Shown here piece by piece: positions 5,815-13,492 of a stretch of 14,168 nucleotides of DNA. Where the stretch lies: contig CAUBMI010000055.1 in NCBI GenBank assembly GCA_958436995.1, forward strand, positions 1 through 14,168. The letters run 5' to 3'. This stretch comes from an uncultured Collinsella sp. Lineage in GTDB: Bacteria > Actinomycetota > Coriobacteriia > Coriobacteriales > Coriobacteriaceae. The translations under genes and the position numbers were made by a program. How positions within the stretch are numbered: position 1 is the first letter of the stretch; every line of letters begins with the position of its first letter. The notes beneath the pieces were generated by a model. That model was not told the DNA's origin, searched no databases, and saw only the letters and a program-made list of their open reading frames with translations.

Positions 5815-7149
5815 ATGTCCCAGTCTTCGACGCCCGCCGTCACCGATGCCATCTACGACGCATCGTCGCTCGGCCGTCCGCGCATGTTTTTGCTCGGCCT
5901 GCAGCATCTGTTTGCCATGTTTGGCGCCACGGTGCTGGTGCCCGTGCTCACCGGCCTCTCGGTGTCGGCAACGCTTTTGTTTGCCGGCTTGGGCACGCTG
6001 CTGTTCCACTTCCTGTCGCGTGGTAAGGTGCCGGCCTTCCTGGGCTCATCGTTTGCCTTTATTGCCGGTTATGCCGCAATCGCGCCCAACGGCGAGGCCG
6101 AGCTTTTGCCCTACGCCTGCCTGGGTGTAGCCTGCGCCGGCCTGCTCTATCCGGTGCTGGCGGCCCTGTTCCGCGCGTTTGGCGCCAAGCGCGTCATGCG
6201 CTTCTTTCCGCCGGTGGTGACTGGTCCCATCGTCATTTCCATCGGCTTGATCCTGGCAAGTTCCGCTATTGCTAACTGCCAGACCAACTGGCTTGTGGCT
6301 GTCATTGCCGTTGCCGTTATCGTGATCTGCAACATTTGGGGTCGCGGTATGGTCAAGATCGTGCCGATTCTGCTGGGCGTTGTGGTGAGCTATGCCGTTG
6401 CGGCTGCGCTGGGCGAGGTCGACTTCTCTGGCGTCGCAGCCGCTCCCTGGGTTGGCTTGCCCATCGTGTGGGACAACACCGTGTTTGCGCTCTTTGGGCC
6501 TCAGTTCGATAGCGGCCTTGCCACGACTGCCATCATCACCATCATGCCGCTGGCCTTTGCGACTATGATCGAGCATATTGGTGATATCTCCGCTATCGGC
6601 TCGACTTGCGAGCGCAACTACATTGCCGATCCCGGCCTGCATCGCACCCTGCTTGGCGATGGTCTGGCGACCATTCTCGCATCGCTCTTTGGCGCTCCGG
6701 CTAACACCACCTATGGCGAGAACACCGGTGTGCTTGCCCTGACGCGTGTGTTTGACCCGCGCGTGATTCGCATTGCCGCGTGCTGTGCCATTGTGCTCTC
6801 GTTCTGCCCCAAGTTCGCGGCTGTCATTGCGGCCATGCCGGCGTGTGTGATCGGCGGCGTGTCACTCGTGCTCTATGGCATGATCAGTGCGGTAGGTGTG
6901 CGTAACCTCATCGAGAACCAGGTCGATTTCCAGAACAACCGCAACGTGCTGGTGGCCGCTCTGGTGCTGGTGCTTTCACTCGGCATTGCTTACAGCACTG
7001 CCGGTGCTATCGTGTTGGAGCTGGGCGGCGTGACCATTTCGCTTTCGGGTCTTGCCGTGGGTTCGCTGGTGGGCATTGTGCTCAATGCCATCCTACCGGG
7101 TAACGACTTTGAGTTTGATGTCTCGGAACTCGAAGGGTCTGCCGAATAG
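5815..7149 (+). CDS. uraA: Uracil/xanthine permease of the NCS2 family (UraA-like)
   Basis: A 444-residue inner-membrane nucleobase:H+ symporter with about 14 hydrophobic segments. It closely follows UraA: LGLQHLFAMFGATVLVPVLTG at the start, FLGSSFAF, FFPPVVTGPIV, MIEHIGDI with Glu253 and TTYGENTGV with Glu302 (equivalents of the two substrate-binding glutamates of E. coli UraA), then PACVIGGVSLVLYGMI and GVRNLIENQVDF. This pattern favours uracil over xanthine, though specificity is not proven. The frame runs open back to 5605, but the ATG at 5815 behind AAAGGA is where homology begins. It lies 122 nt after the MetE-like gene, probably its own unit, and ends in a strong bidirectional terminator. 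Confidence 0.88.
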   Translation: MSQSSTPAVTDAIYDASSLGRPRMFLLGLQHLFAMFGATVLVPVLTGLSVSATLLFAGLGTLLFHFLSRGKVPAFLGSSFAFIAGYAAIAPNGEAELLPYACLGVACAGLLYPVLAALFRAFGAKRVMRFFPPVVTGPIVISIGLILASSAIANCQTNWLVAVIAVAVIVICNIWGRGMVKIVPILLGVVVSYAVAAALGEVDFSGVAAAPWVGLPIVWDNTVFALFGPQFDSGLATTAIITIMPLAFATMIEHIGDISAIGSTCERNYIADPGLHRTLLGDGLATILASLFGAPANTTYGENTGVLALTRVFDPRVIRIAACCAIVLSFCPKFAAVIAAMPACVIGGVSLVLYGMISAVGVRNLIENQVDFQNNRNVLVAALVLVLSLGIAYSTAGAIVLELGGVTISLSGLAVGSLVGIVLNAILPGNDFEFDVSELEGSAE

Positions 7150-7169
7150 CAGCTGTGTCCAACTCAGTT

Positions 7170-7211
7170 AAAAAAGCCGGCCATGCGTCCAATGCGCATG
7201 GCCGGCTTTTT
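7170..7211. terminator. Bidirectional intrinsic terminator
   Basis: A perfect 12-bp inverted repeat, GCCGGCCATGCG (7176-7187) and CGCATGGCCGGC (7195-7206), with a 7-nt loop is flanked by six A (7170-7175) and five T (7207-7211). It serves the permease gene on the plus strand and the hydrolase gene on the minus strand, whose TAA (7212-7210) overlaps the T-run. Confidence 0.93.
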
Positions 7212-7875
7212 AGTGCGCAAGAACCCAGTGGATGCCACGCGCCATGCGCAGATCGGTTTGGGCAAAGTGGTTGCCGGGGTTGAGCTCCAGCGTTGTTGGA
7301 ATGCCGCGCGCGACGAGCAACGCTTCCATCGCGCGTGTGTCGTCGAGTACATGCCGCATCATGCGGTTGGGTGTCTTGGTCTCCTTTTTGCCGAGTGACA
7401 GATAGACGGCCTGCGGGTTGCCGGCAAAAGGGGCCGTGCTGGCGCGATCGACAAAGTCGGGAAACCACAACGACCCCGATGCGCTTGCGGCGCGGCTAAA
7501 GGCGTCGGTTTGCCAGAGGGACCAGAGCGCGAAGAGGCCCGCGAGCGAGTAGCCGGCAATGCCGCGCCAGGTGGGCGGCTGAGGAAGCGACGACTCGGCC
7601 TCTGGGATTATCCAGTTCAACAGCTCATCGAGAAATCCGGAAGCCTGACCGCCAAAGGGCTCGGCATCGCGCACGGTTCCGTCGCATCCCCAGGGGCTCA
7701 GCTCGCGATTCCAGTTGAGGCTGCCAATGCCGACAAGCGTGAAGGGCGGGCAGTTGAGCTCTCGGCAGCGTTCATAAACCTCCGCGCCGTCGCCCATGAC
7801 CACGGGAAGATAGATGACTGGTGCGCTTTCGGCATGCTGTGCATGAACGGTTATCTGCTTTTGATGCGCTTCCAT
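7210..7875 (-). CDS. Putative alpha/beta-hydrolase esterase
   Basis: A 221-residue predicted esterase of the COG2819 / siderophore-esterase-like type. The nucleophile elbow is GYSLAG with Ser110. The C-terminal NPGNHF supplies a likely catalytic His203. YLSLGKKETKTPN resembles the GDKEEKT stretch of this family. No signal peptide is visible, so it is probably cytoplasmic. The substrate is unknown. The chosen start is ATG 7875, behind GAGAGAAG. A GTG at 7923 gives 16 more residues but has no ribosome site, so the start is uncertain. It is a single gene, convergent with the uracil-type permease. The N-terminal part is shorter than in many relatives, with the core beginning at VIYLPVVMGDG. Confidence 0.72.
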   Translation of the reverse strand: MEAHQKQITVHAQHAESAPVIYLPVVMGDGAEVYERCRELNCPPFTLVGIGSLNWNRELSPWGCDGTVRDAEPFGGQASGFLDELLNWIIPEAESSLPQPPTWRGIAGYSLAGLFALWSLWQTDAFSRAASASGSLWFPDFVDRASTAPFAGNPQAVYLSLGKKETKTPNRMMRHVLDDTRAMEALLVARGIPTTLELNPGNHFAQTDLRMARGIHWVLAH

Positions 7876-7985
7876 GACGGGCTTCTCTCGGCGTTGTGAT
7901 ATCGACGGCCCCCATTGTCGCACGCCGGCTCATGCAGGTTGGGCTAGACAAAAGACAATCTCGTGCATACCCTGCGGACGCATAT

Positions 7986-8025
7986 GGAAAACGCCACCGC
8001 CGGAGGGGAGCTCGGCGGTGGCGTT
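7986..8025 (-). terminator. Terminator of the first beta-helix surface protein gene
   Basis: AACGCCACCGCC (7990-8001) and GGCGGTGGCGTT (8014-8025) are perfect 12-bp inverted arms with a 12-nt loop. On the minus strand a short T-tract, GTTTTCC, follows. It lies 58 nt after the TAG of the gene ending at 8083. Confidence 0.78.
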
Positions 8026-8082
8026 GTTAAACGGTGCTGGGACTCGGGGCCTTCGCGGGAGCTGCCATGTGCGCAGAGGCGT

Positions 8083-9795
8083 CTAAGAGCGCTTGCGGCT
8101 CGCCATGGTGCCTGCGGCGATAGCGGCTGTTCCCGCAAGGACGGTTGCCACGATGGCCGCACTCGAGGTGTCGCCGGTTGCCGCGAGCACGCCGGTAGTC
8201 TTGGCTTTCGTGATTGAAGCCGCAACGGCCTTGGTCGGCTTTGAGCCCTCAGGCCTGGGGCTCTGCTTGGACTCCGCGGGCTTGCTTTCTGCGGGCTTGG
8301 TCTCGTCGGGCTTGGGGTCTTCCGGCTTGGCTACCTCGGGAGGTGCGATGACCATGCTCTTGGCGACAGCTTCGTTATAGGGGGAGTCGATCACAGCGTC
8401 GCCCGTGCCGATGGCTTGGCCTGCCTCGTAGATGCCGTTACGGAGCTTGCGATAGTCAATGACCTTGCCGCCTTCGGGCGTCTGGATGGCGGCGTTCTCA
8501 ATCTTGATGGTGCCGATTGTCTTGCCGTCAGCGCTCATGGCACGGGCAAAGATTGCCGCTGTATCTCCTTCGGCCGTTACCTTGCTGCGGATGATCGAGA
8601 TGACTGCGGGTGTGACGCCCTCGCTGGTCTGGGCGATGATGCCGATGTTCTCGCCTTGGGGCTCGGGGCTCGTCTCACCATCTTGGTTTTCGCTGTAGGG
8701 GATGGGGCCGTCGCCGTTCTCGACATAGCGGGCTATGGCCTTGACAACGGAGTCGCTGATGTAGATGTGGCCACCCTCCTCGTTGGGTCGATCGTTTCTG
8801 GTGGAGAATGCAGCCGAAACCTCGCCTTCCGCAAACGCGTCCACGGTGGAGCCGTTCTTGACGACGATGTCGTCCTGGTAGGTGAAGAGGGCGATGGCGC
8901 CACCGTATCTGCCTTTACCTGCACGGACCGTCACGTTTGCATGATCGAGGGTGATGCCCTTGTGGGCATAGACGCCATATTCAACACCGTTTACGTTGAG
9001 GGAGGCGTTTGCGGCTGCGAGGCTGCCCTTGGCCTCGACGGCAGCGTCTTTCTCGGAGCTTGCCTCGACCGTCCCGCCACCCTTGATGGTGAGGTTCTTG
9101 TCGGTTCCAATACCCTTGTCCTTGGTAGCCCTGGCGGTGACGGCTCCGCTGTCGTCAATCGTGATATTGCCGTTTGCCCTGATGCCATCCGATGCACCCG
9201 TGGCGTTGACGTTGCCCGAACCTTTGATAGCGAGATCACCCCCGGCATTGATGGCATCAAACCCTGTGCTCGTGGCGTTGACGGATCCGGCTCCGTCGAT
9301 GTTGATATTACCCGTGGAGATGATAGCGTCCTCAGTAGATGTCACGCTGAGCGTGCCGCCCTCGTCGCCTTGGATATTGAGCTCGGCATTCTCGTTAGTG
9401 CCATGAGAAACGTTGATGCTTTCGATCCATTCGGCAGTGACGATGTTGGTCCCCGAGTAATTCACGTTGAGCTTGCCTGCGGCCTGGATCTCGCCGCCGT
9501 TATAGTTGTTGAGTTTCAAGTCGTCGGCGCCGTCCCACGACCAGGTACCGGCCTCGTCGCTCGCCGCGGTGTTGTACTTGTTGCCGCCGACCTTGACCCA
9601 TTCCGCTGCGAGCGAGACGCTCGGCATGAGCAGCGAGCTCACCGTGAGCGCGCAGGCCAGGCCGCAGACGATGCGGCGCGTCACGCGGCGCCAGCTGCCG
9701 TGCGCGAGTCCTATGCGACGGCGAACGTCGGGTTCGGCAACATGGGTTCCGGCGGTAGTGTCATTGCGTTTGGGGGTCGTGAACAAGGCTGCCAT
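8083..9795 (-). CDS. Secreted, sortase-anchored beta-helix surface protein (paralogue A)
   Basis: 570 residues from ATG 9795, preceded by GGGAGC; an in-frame frame extends further upstream without support. A signal peptide has an unusually long n-region (about 40 residues, ending RRVTRRIV), a hydrophobic core at 42-60 and a probable cut after SLAA (61-64). Residues ~80-300 hold a GTWSWDGADDLKLNNYNGG module, then repeating 23-24-residue rungs of the type DGIRANGNITIDDSGAVTA, as in Cthe_2159-like (PF14262) right-handed beta-helix carbohydrate-binding proteins. A Pro/Lys/Glu/Ser-rich stalk follows, then LAATG at 537-541, a hydrophobic segment and RKRS. LAxTG is the motif known for class E sortases, so covalent wall attachment is likely. 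No sortase gene is in the window. Ligand unknown. It is the downstream copy of a tandem pair. Confidence 0.8.
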   Translation of the reverse strand: MAALFTTPKRNDTTAGTHVAEPDVRRRIGLAHGSWRRVTRRIVCGLACALTVSSLLMPSVSLAAEWVKVGGNKYNTAASDEAGTWSWDGADDLKLNNYNGGEIQAAGKLNVNYSGTNIVTAEWIESINVSHGTNENAELNIQGDEGGTLSVTSTEDAIISTGNINIDGAGSVNATSTGFDAINAGGDLAIKGSGNVNATGASDGIRANGNITIDDSGAVTARATKDKGIGTDKNLTIKGGGTVEASSEKDAAVEAKGSLAAANASLNVNGVEYGVYAHKGITLDHANVTVRAGKGRYGGAIALFTYQDDIVVKNGSTVDAFAEGEVSAAFSTRNDRPNEEGGHIYISDSVVKAIARYVENGDGPIPYSENQDGETSPEPQGENIGIIAQTSEGVTPAVISIIRSKVTAEGDTAAIFARAMSADGKTIGTIKIENAAIQTPEGGKVIDYRKLRNGIYEAGQAIGTGDAVIDSPYNEAVAKSMVIAPPEVAKPEDPKPDETKPAESKPAESKQSPRPEGSKPTKAVAASITKAKTTGVLAATGDTSSAAIVATVLAGTAAIAAGTMASRKRS

Positions 9796-9893
9796 GGTTG
9801 CTCCCGTTCTCATAGGGCCTATACGGCTAGGTTCAGCGTATCTGCTGGATGTTGCCGGCGGTAGTGCCGTTTGGAGGGCAAAATGGCCAAAAT
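9796..9893 (-). promoter_or_regulatory. Conserved 98-bp leader of paralogue A
   Basis: The 98 bases before the start codon align without a gap to 11843-11940, in front of paralogue B (about 16 mismatches by hand). The GGGAG ribosome site, the CATAGGGCCTAT near-palindrome and the GGTAGTGCCGTTTGGAG block (plus-strand reading) are kept. Promoter elements probably lie here, but no convincing -35/-10 pair can be named. Confidence 0.6.
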
Positions 9894-9940
9894 GGGGGAG
9901 AAATAGGCCGCACGCCGGCGCAGGGACCGACGCTAAAAGA

Positions 9941-9973
9941 AAAGCGCGGGGCCGCATGGCGACTCCGCGCTTT
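9941..9973 (-). terminator. Duplicated permease terminator, now behind paralogue B
   Basis: AAAGCGCGG (9941-9949) and CCGCGCTTT (9965-9973) form a 9-bp inverted repeat. A T-rich stretch follows on the minus strand (TCTTTTA). It corresponds to the stronger 14-bp terminator at 11986-12026 and lies after the permease remnant. It is the only terminator seen downstream of paralogue B. Confidence 0.7.
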
Positions 9974-9999
9974 ATTGTTCAGCTTTTGCAGCCTTGCCC

Positions 10000-10045
10000 T
10001 TACGCTACGAAGAAGTAGACGAGGAAGGCGAGGGCTGCGATCCAC
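10000..10045 (-). pseudogene. 3'-terminal remnant of the AzgA-type purine permease gene
   Basis: On the minus strand this reads WIAALAFLVYFFVA then TAA (10002-10000), the same last 14 residues as the intact permease ending at 12050. The 46 bases differ from 12050-12095 at four positions only, and all four are synonymous, including TAG to TAA. Homology to the permease stops at 10045. Upstream of that lies the 3' end of paralogue B, whose stop is 21 bp away. The remnant has no start codon and no ribosome site. It marks the joint of a tandem duplication. Confidence 0.9.
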
Positions 10046-10066
10046 CCGTCCTGTGCGAAAAAGTGT

Positions 10067-11842
10067 TTACGAGCGTTTGCGACTCGCCAGGGCGCCTGTG
10101 ACGATAGCGGCCGTTCCTACAAGGGCGGTCGCTATGATGGCTGCGCTCGAGGCGTCGCCGGTTGCCGCGAGCTTGCCGGTGGTCTTGGCTCCCGTGGCTG
10201 CAACTGCAACGGTCTTGGTTGTCTTCGTGCCCTCGGACTTGGAACCCTCGGGCTTGGTCTCGCCTGGCTTCTCCTCGGGTTTGATCTCCTCGGGAGGCAC
10301 GGTGACCGTGCGCTTGGCGACAGCGGCGTCATAGGGGGAGTCGATCGTGGCGTCGCCCGTGCCGATGGTTTGACCTGCCTCGTAGGAGATGCTGGGGCCG
10401 TACTCTTCTTCGTAGCGATAGTTAATGATCTTGCCGCCTGCGGGCGTCTGGATGGGAGCGCCTTCGATCTCGATGGTGCCGATCGCCTTGCCATCCTCGC
10501 TTATGGCAAGAGCGAAGATTGCCGCCGTGTCTCCCTCGGCCGTGAGCTTGCTGCGGACGATCGAGATACTCGCGGGCGTGATGCCCTCGTAGGTCTGGGC
10601 GAAGATACCGATGTTCAGACCCCTAGGCTCAGGGATGACCTCGCCGCTTTGGTCGTTGCTGTAGTGATCGGGGCCATCGCCACCGGTCTCGACATAGCGG
10701 GCTATGGCCTTGACAACGGAGTCGCTGATGTAGATATGGCCACCCGCTTCGCCGGAGTAGAAATTACTGGTGGAGATTGCAACCGAGAACCTGCCTTCTG
10801 CGAGCGCATCCACAGTCGAGCCGTTCTTGATGACGATGTCGTCCTCATCGGTGAAGAGTGCGCTGACTTCCCCGCCATCTGAGCTTGCGCGGATCGTCAC
10901 GGTCGCGCCATCGAGCGTGATGCCCTTGTAGACATAGATGCCATACCCAACGCCACTTGCGTTGAGGGAAGCGTTCGTGACCGTGAGGCTGTTTTTACCG
11001 TCGATGGCGGCGTCTTCCTCGGAGCTTGCCTTGACCTGGCTGCCACCCGAGATCTCGATACTGCCGTCGGCCCAAATCGCATTGTCCTCGATAGAGCTTG
11101 CCTCTACCTTGCCGCCGCCCTTTATGATGAGGTTCTCGTTAGCATCGATACCCTGATCCTCGGTGGCCTTGGCGGTGACGGTTCCGCTGTTGTCGATCGT
11201 GATGTTGCCGTCGGCCCTGATGCCATCCGAATCGCCCGTGGCGTTAACGTTTCCCGAGCCCTTGATGGTGACATCGCCCCCGGCATCGATGGCATCGTGC
11301 TCGGTGCTCGTGGCGTTGACAGTGCCAGCGCCGTCGATGTTGATGTTGCCGACGGAAGTGATGGCGTCACGAGAAGATGTCACGTTGAGCGTGCTGGACG
11401 CGTCGCCCTGAATATTAAGCTCGGCGTTCTCGTTCGCGCCATCCTTAACCTTGATGCCGCGGCCGTCGTCGTTAGTGACGGTGTTGTTGCCCTCGTAGCT
11501 CACGTTGAGCTTGCCCGCTGCCTCGATCGCGCCGCCGTTATAGCCGTTGAGCTTCATGTCATCGGCGCCATTCCATGACCAGGTACCGGCGGCGTCTCCC
11601 GTGGGGCCCGCGGCCGCTTCGTGGCGGACGCCGCCAACGTCCACCCACTCGGCTGCGAGCGAGATGCTCGGCATGAGCAGCGAGCTTACCGTAAGCGCGC
11701 ATACGGCGCCTACAACGATGCGGCGCGTCACGCGGCGCCAGCTGCCGTGTGCGAGCAGCGTGCGACGGCGCAGGTCGGGCTCGACAAAATGGGCTCCAGA
11801 GGTTTTGTCATTGCGCTTGGGGGTCGTGAACAAGGCGGCCAT
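10067..11842 (-). CDS. Secreted, sortase-anchored beta-helix surface protein (paralogue B)
   Basis: 591 residues from ATG 11842 behind GGGAG. It has the same plan as paralogue A: a long basic n-region (RRVTRRIV), hydrophobic core, SLAA cleavage site near 61-64, GTWSWNGADDMKLNGYNGG, then 23-24-residue beta-helix rungs from about residue 160 to 320 (DAIDAGGDVTIKGSGNVNA, DGIRADGNITIDNSGTVTA and so on). A globular part follows to about 500, then a Lys/Pro/Glu/Gly/Thr stalk, LAATG at 558-562, a hydrophobic segment and RKRS. It carries one extra rung of 24 residues (about 250-273; DNA 11024-11095) that paralogue A lacks. The fold resembles PF14262 carbohydrate-binding proteins, but the ligand is unknown. 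LAxTG predicts wall anchoring by a class E sortase encoded elsewhere. It follows the purine permease, from which a terminator separates it. Confidence 0.8.
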   Translation of the reverse strand: MAALFTTPKRNDKTSGAHFVEPDLRRRTLLAHGSWRRVTRRIVVGAVCALTVSSLLMPSISLAAEWVDVGGVRHEAAAGPTGDAAGTWSWNGADDMKLNGYNGGAIEAAGKLNVSYEGNNTVTNDDGRGIKVKDGANENAELNIQGDASSTLNVTSSRDAITSVGNINIDGAGTVNATSTEHDAIDAGGDVTIKGSGNVNATGDSDGIRADGNITIDNSGTVTAKATEDQGIDANENLIIKGGGKVEASSIEDNAIWADGSIEISGGSQVKASSEEDAAIDGKNSLTVTNASLNASGVGYGIYVYKGITLDGATVTIRASSDGGEVSALFTDEDDIVIKNGSTVDALAEGRFSVAISTSNFYSGEAGGHIYISDSVVKAIARYVETGGDGPDHYSNDQSGEVIPEPRGLNIGIFAQTYEGITPASISIVRSKLTAEGDTAAIFALAISEDGKAIGTIEIEGAPIQTPAGGKIINYRYEEEYGPSISYEAGQTIGTGDATIDSPYDAAVAKRTVTVPPEEIKPEEKPGETKPEGSKSEGTKTTKTVAVAATGAKTTGKLAATGDASSAAIIATALVGTAAIVTGALASRKRS

Positions 11843-11940
11843 GGTTACTCCCATCCTCATAGGGCCTATGCGGTTATATCCAGCATATCTGCAGGATGTA
11901 GCCGTCGGTAGTGCCGTTTGGAGAGCAAAACGTCCAAAAC
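11843..11940 (-). promoter_or_regulatory. Conserved 98-bp leader of paralogue B
   Basis: This is the gap-free counterpart of 9796-9893. CATAGGGCCTATG (11858-11870) is a palindrome with one central base, just upstream of the ribosome site. Beyond 11940 the similarity to the other copy falls away before it returns at the terminator, so the 98-bp block is preferentially conserved. Probable promoter and leader; no known riboswitch class is recognised. Confidence 0.6.
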
Positions 11941-11981
11941 TTGCGAAGCAATACATCGCGTGTCCGTGTGGTGCCTGGCTT

Positions 11982-12026
11982 TAAAAGCAAAGCGCGGAGC
12001 CGCTCGATGCGACTCCGCGCTTTGCT
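11982..12026 (-). terminator. Terminator of the purine permease gene
   Basis: AGCAAAGCGCGGAG (11986-11999) and CTCCGCGCTTTGCT (12013-12026) are perfect 14-bp inverted arms with a 13-nt loop. They are followed on the minus strand by TTTTA. The stem lies 24 nt after the permease stop. Confidence 0.9.
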
Positions 12027-12049
12027 GTTTGGTATTGCGAATCTTGCGC

Positions 12050-13363
12050 CTACGCTACAAAGAAGTAGACGAGGAAGGCAAGGGCTGCAATCCACATGAG
12101 CGGCTTGATCTTGGAGGCCTCGCCCTTAAAGAGCGCGACGATCACGTGGGCGATAAAGCCCAGGCCAATGCCGGCAGAGATGGAGTAGGTGAAGGGTACG
12201 CCGGCGACAATCATGAACGCCGGGAAACCCTGCGACACGTCGGACCAGTCGATCTCGGAGGCCTCGCTCATCATGAGGTAGCCAACGTAGACCAGAGCAC
12301 CGCAGGTGGCGGCGCTGGAAACGATGGTGACGATGGGGGAGAAGAACGCGGCGAGAATGAACAGCACGCCGGTGGTGACGGAGGTGAGGCCCGTGCGGCC
12401 ACCGTCGGCGGCGCCGGAAGTGGACTCGACGAAGGTGGTGATGGAGGAGACGCCCATAAAGCCACCGGCAGCGGCGGCCACGGAGTCAACAACCAGGATG
12501 GGGCGGATGTCCTCGACATTGCCGTCCTCGGTCAGGAACTCGCCCTGCTTGGCGACGGCCATCGCGGTGCCCATGGTGTCAAAGAAGTCGCTCATGAGCA
12601 GCGAGAAGGCCACGACGAGCAGCATCGGGTCGGTCAGGACCTTTACGATGGCCATGTTGCCGTCGGCGGTGCTGGCAAACGGAGCGCCAAAGGTCGAGAA
12701 ATCGAGCGGGGCGATGAGGCCCTCGGGCGCATGGGTGACGCCCAGCGGGATGCCGGCGATAACGGCGACGATGATACCGATGAGCAGCGAGCCCGGCACG
12801 TTGCGGGAGGCCAGGGCAACCGTCACGACGATGGAGATGATGCCGACGATAAAGGTGGGGGAGGTGATGTCGCCCAGACCGACGAGTGTGCCGGCGCCAG
12901 CGGTGATAATGCCGGCGTCGCACAGGCCGATCATGGCGATGAACAGACCCAGGCCCACCGAGATAGCGTGGCGCAGAACCACGGGGATGGCGTCCATAAT
13001 GGCCTCGCGCAGGCCGCAAAGGACGAGCAGCAAGATGACGACACCCTCGAGGAAGATGACGCTCATGGCCACGTGCCAGTCACCGCCGCACATGGTGGTG
13101 GTGATGCCCGCAATCATGGCGTTGATGCCCAGGCCCGACGCGCATGCGAGCGGACGGTTGGCGAAGATGCCCATGCAGATGGTCATGATGCCGGCGCCCA
13201 GGCAGGTGGCGCAGGCGAGCGCTCCCGCATCGATGCCGGCGCCCGAGAGCACCGCGGGGTTGACTGCGATGATGTAGGCCATCGCCAGGAATGTTGTCAG
13301 TCCAGCGCGAAGTTCGGTCCCGATTGTGGACTTGCGCTCACTGACGTGAAAAAGTTCGTCCAT
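12050..13363 (-). CDS. AzgA-type guanine/hypoxanthine permease (NCS2 superfamily)
   Basis: A 437-residue membrane transporter of the PbuG/AzgA type, with about 12-14 hydrophobic segments. Landmarks are FLAMAYIIAVNPAVLSGAG near residues 25-43, PLACASGLGINAMIA (71-85; the family PGMGLNAFFA motif), SDFFDTMGTAMAVAKQGEFL, the ESTSGAADGGRTGLTSV signature, and WIAALAFLVYFFVA at the C-terminus. It imports guanine, hypoxanthine or adenine with protons. The start is ATG 13363 behind AGGAAAGGG. The frame runs open to 13420 without homology. A small hairpin (TCGGCC/GGCCGA, 13381-13401) lies just before the ribosome site. No purine riboswitch is seen. Its last 46 bases are duplicated at 10000-10045. Confidence 0.92.
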   Translation of the reverse strand: MDELFHVSERKSTIGTELRAGLTTFLAMAYIIAVNPAVLSGAGIDAGALACATCLGAGIMTICMGIFANRPLACASGLGINAMIAGITTTMCGGDWHVAMSVIFLEGVVILLLVLCGLREAIMDAIPVVLRHAISVGLGLFIAMIGLCDAGIITAGAGTLVGLGDITSPTFIVGIISIVVTVALASRNVPGSLLIGIIVAVIAGIPLGVTHAPEGLIAPLDFSTFGAPFASTADGNMAIVKVLTDPMLLVVAFSLLMSDFFDTMGTAMAVAKQGEFLTEDGNVEDIRPILVVDSVAAAAGGFMGVSSITTFVESTSGAADGGRTGLTSVTTGVLFILAAFFSPIVTIVSSAATCGALVYVGYLMMSEASEIDWSDVSQGFPAFMIVAGVPFTYSISAGIGLGFIAHVIVALFKGEASKIKPLMWIAALAFLVYFFVA

Positions 13364-13418
13364 GCATACCCTTTCCTTGTTCGGCCCCGAGTTTAGGCCG
13401 ATTGACACGAACCCACCC

Positions 13419-13424
13419 ACTATA
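13419..13424 (-). promoter_or_regulatory. Possible -10 of the purine permease gene
   Basis: TATAGT on the minus strand lies 56 nt before the start codon in the divergent region between the permease and the deformylase-like gene. The -35 position (GGAACA with an 18-nt spacer) matches consensus only in part. Confidence 0.3.
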
Positions 13425-13492
13425 TCGCCTTTGTGAAGTTGGTGTTCCTCACATGTTGATGTTCGGCGGTTTGTAACGGACGGGCGGTATCT

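Larger units (their letters stand above)
8060..12095. repeat. Tandem duplication of a unit of about 2 kb
   Basis: Unit 1 runs from 12095 to about 10046 and unit 2 from 10045 to about 8060. Each contains, in minus-strand order, the last codons of the purine permease, a terminator, a 98-bp leader and a beta-helix surface gene plus about 20 bases after its stop. In unit 1 the permease end belongs to the intact gene; in unit 2 it is a remnant. Coding parts have diverged clearly but align end to end. Confidence 0.85.

Noticed and set aside
8416..9864. 482-codon plus-strand open frame opposite paralogue A
   Set aside because: It is the antisense reflection of the repeated high-GC coding sequence. 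It has no ribosome site and no domain pattern, and the minus strand shows a signal peptide and sorting signal.
8083..11842. Autotransporter reading of the beta-helix proteins
   Set aside because: The C-termini carry LAATG, a single hydrophobic segment and RKRS, a Gram-positive sorting signal, not a beta-barrel domain.
11918..13396. 492-codon plus-strand open frame opposite the purine permease
   Set aside because: Its composition is extremely Gly/Asp/Ala/His-rich with no family signal. It mirrors the codon bias of the real minus-strand gene and covers that gene's terminator.
13364..13450. Purine riboswitch in front of the purine permease
   Set aside because: No conserved purine-aptamer loops are visible in the 56-nt leader after the candidate -10; only a 6-bp hairpin next to the ribosome site.
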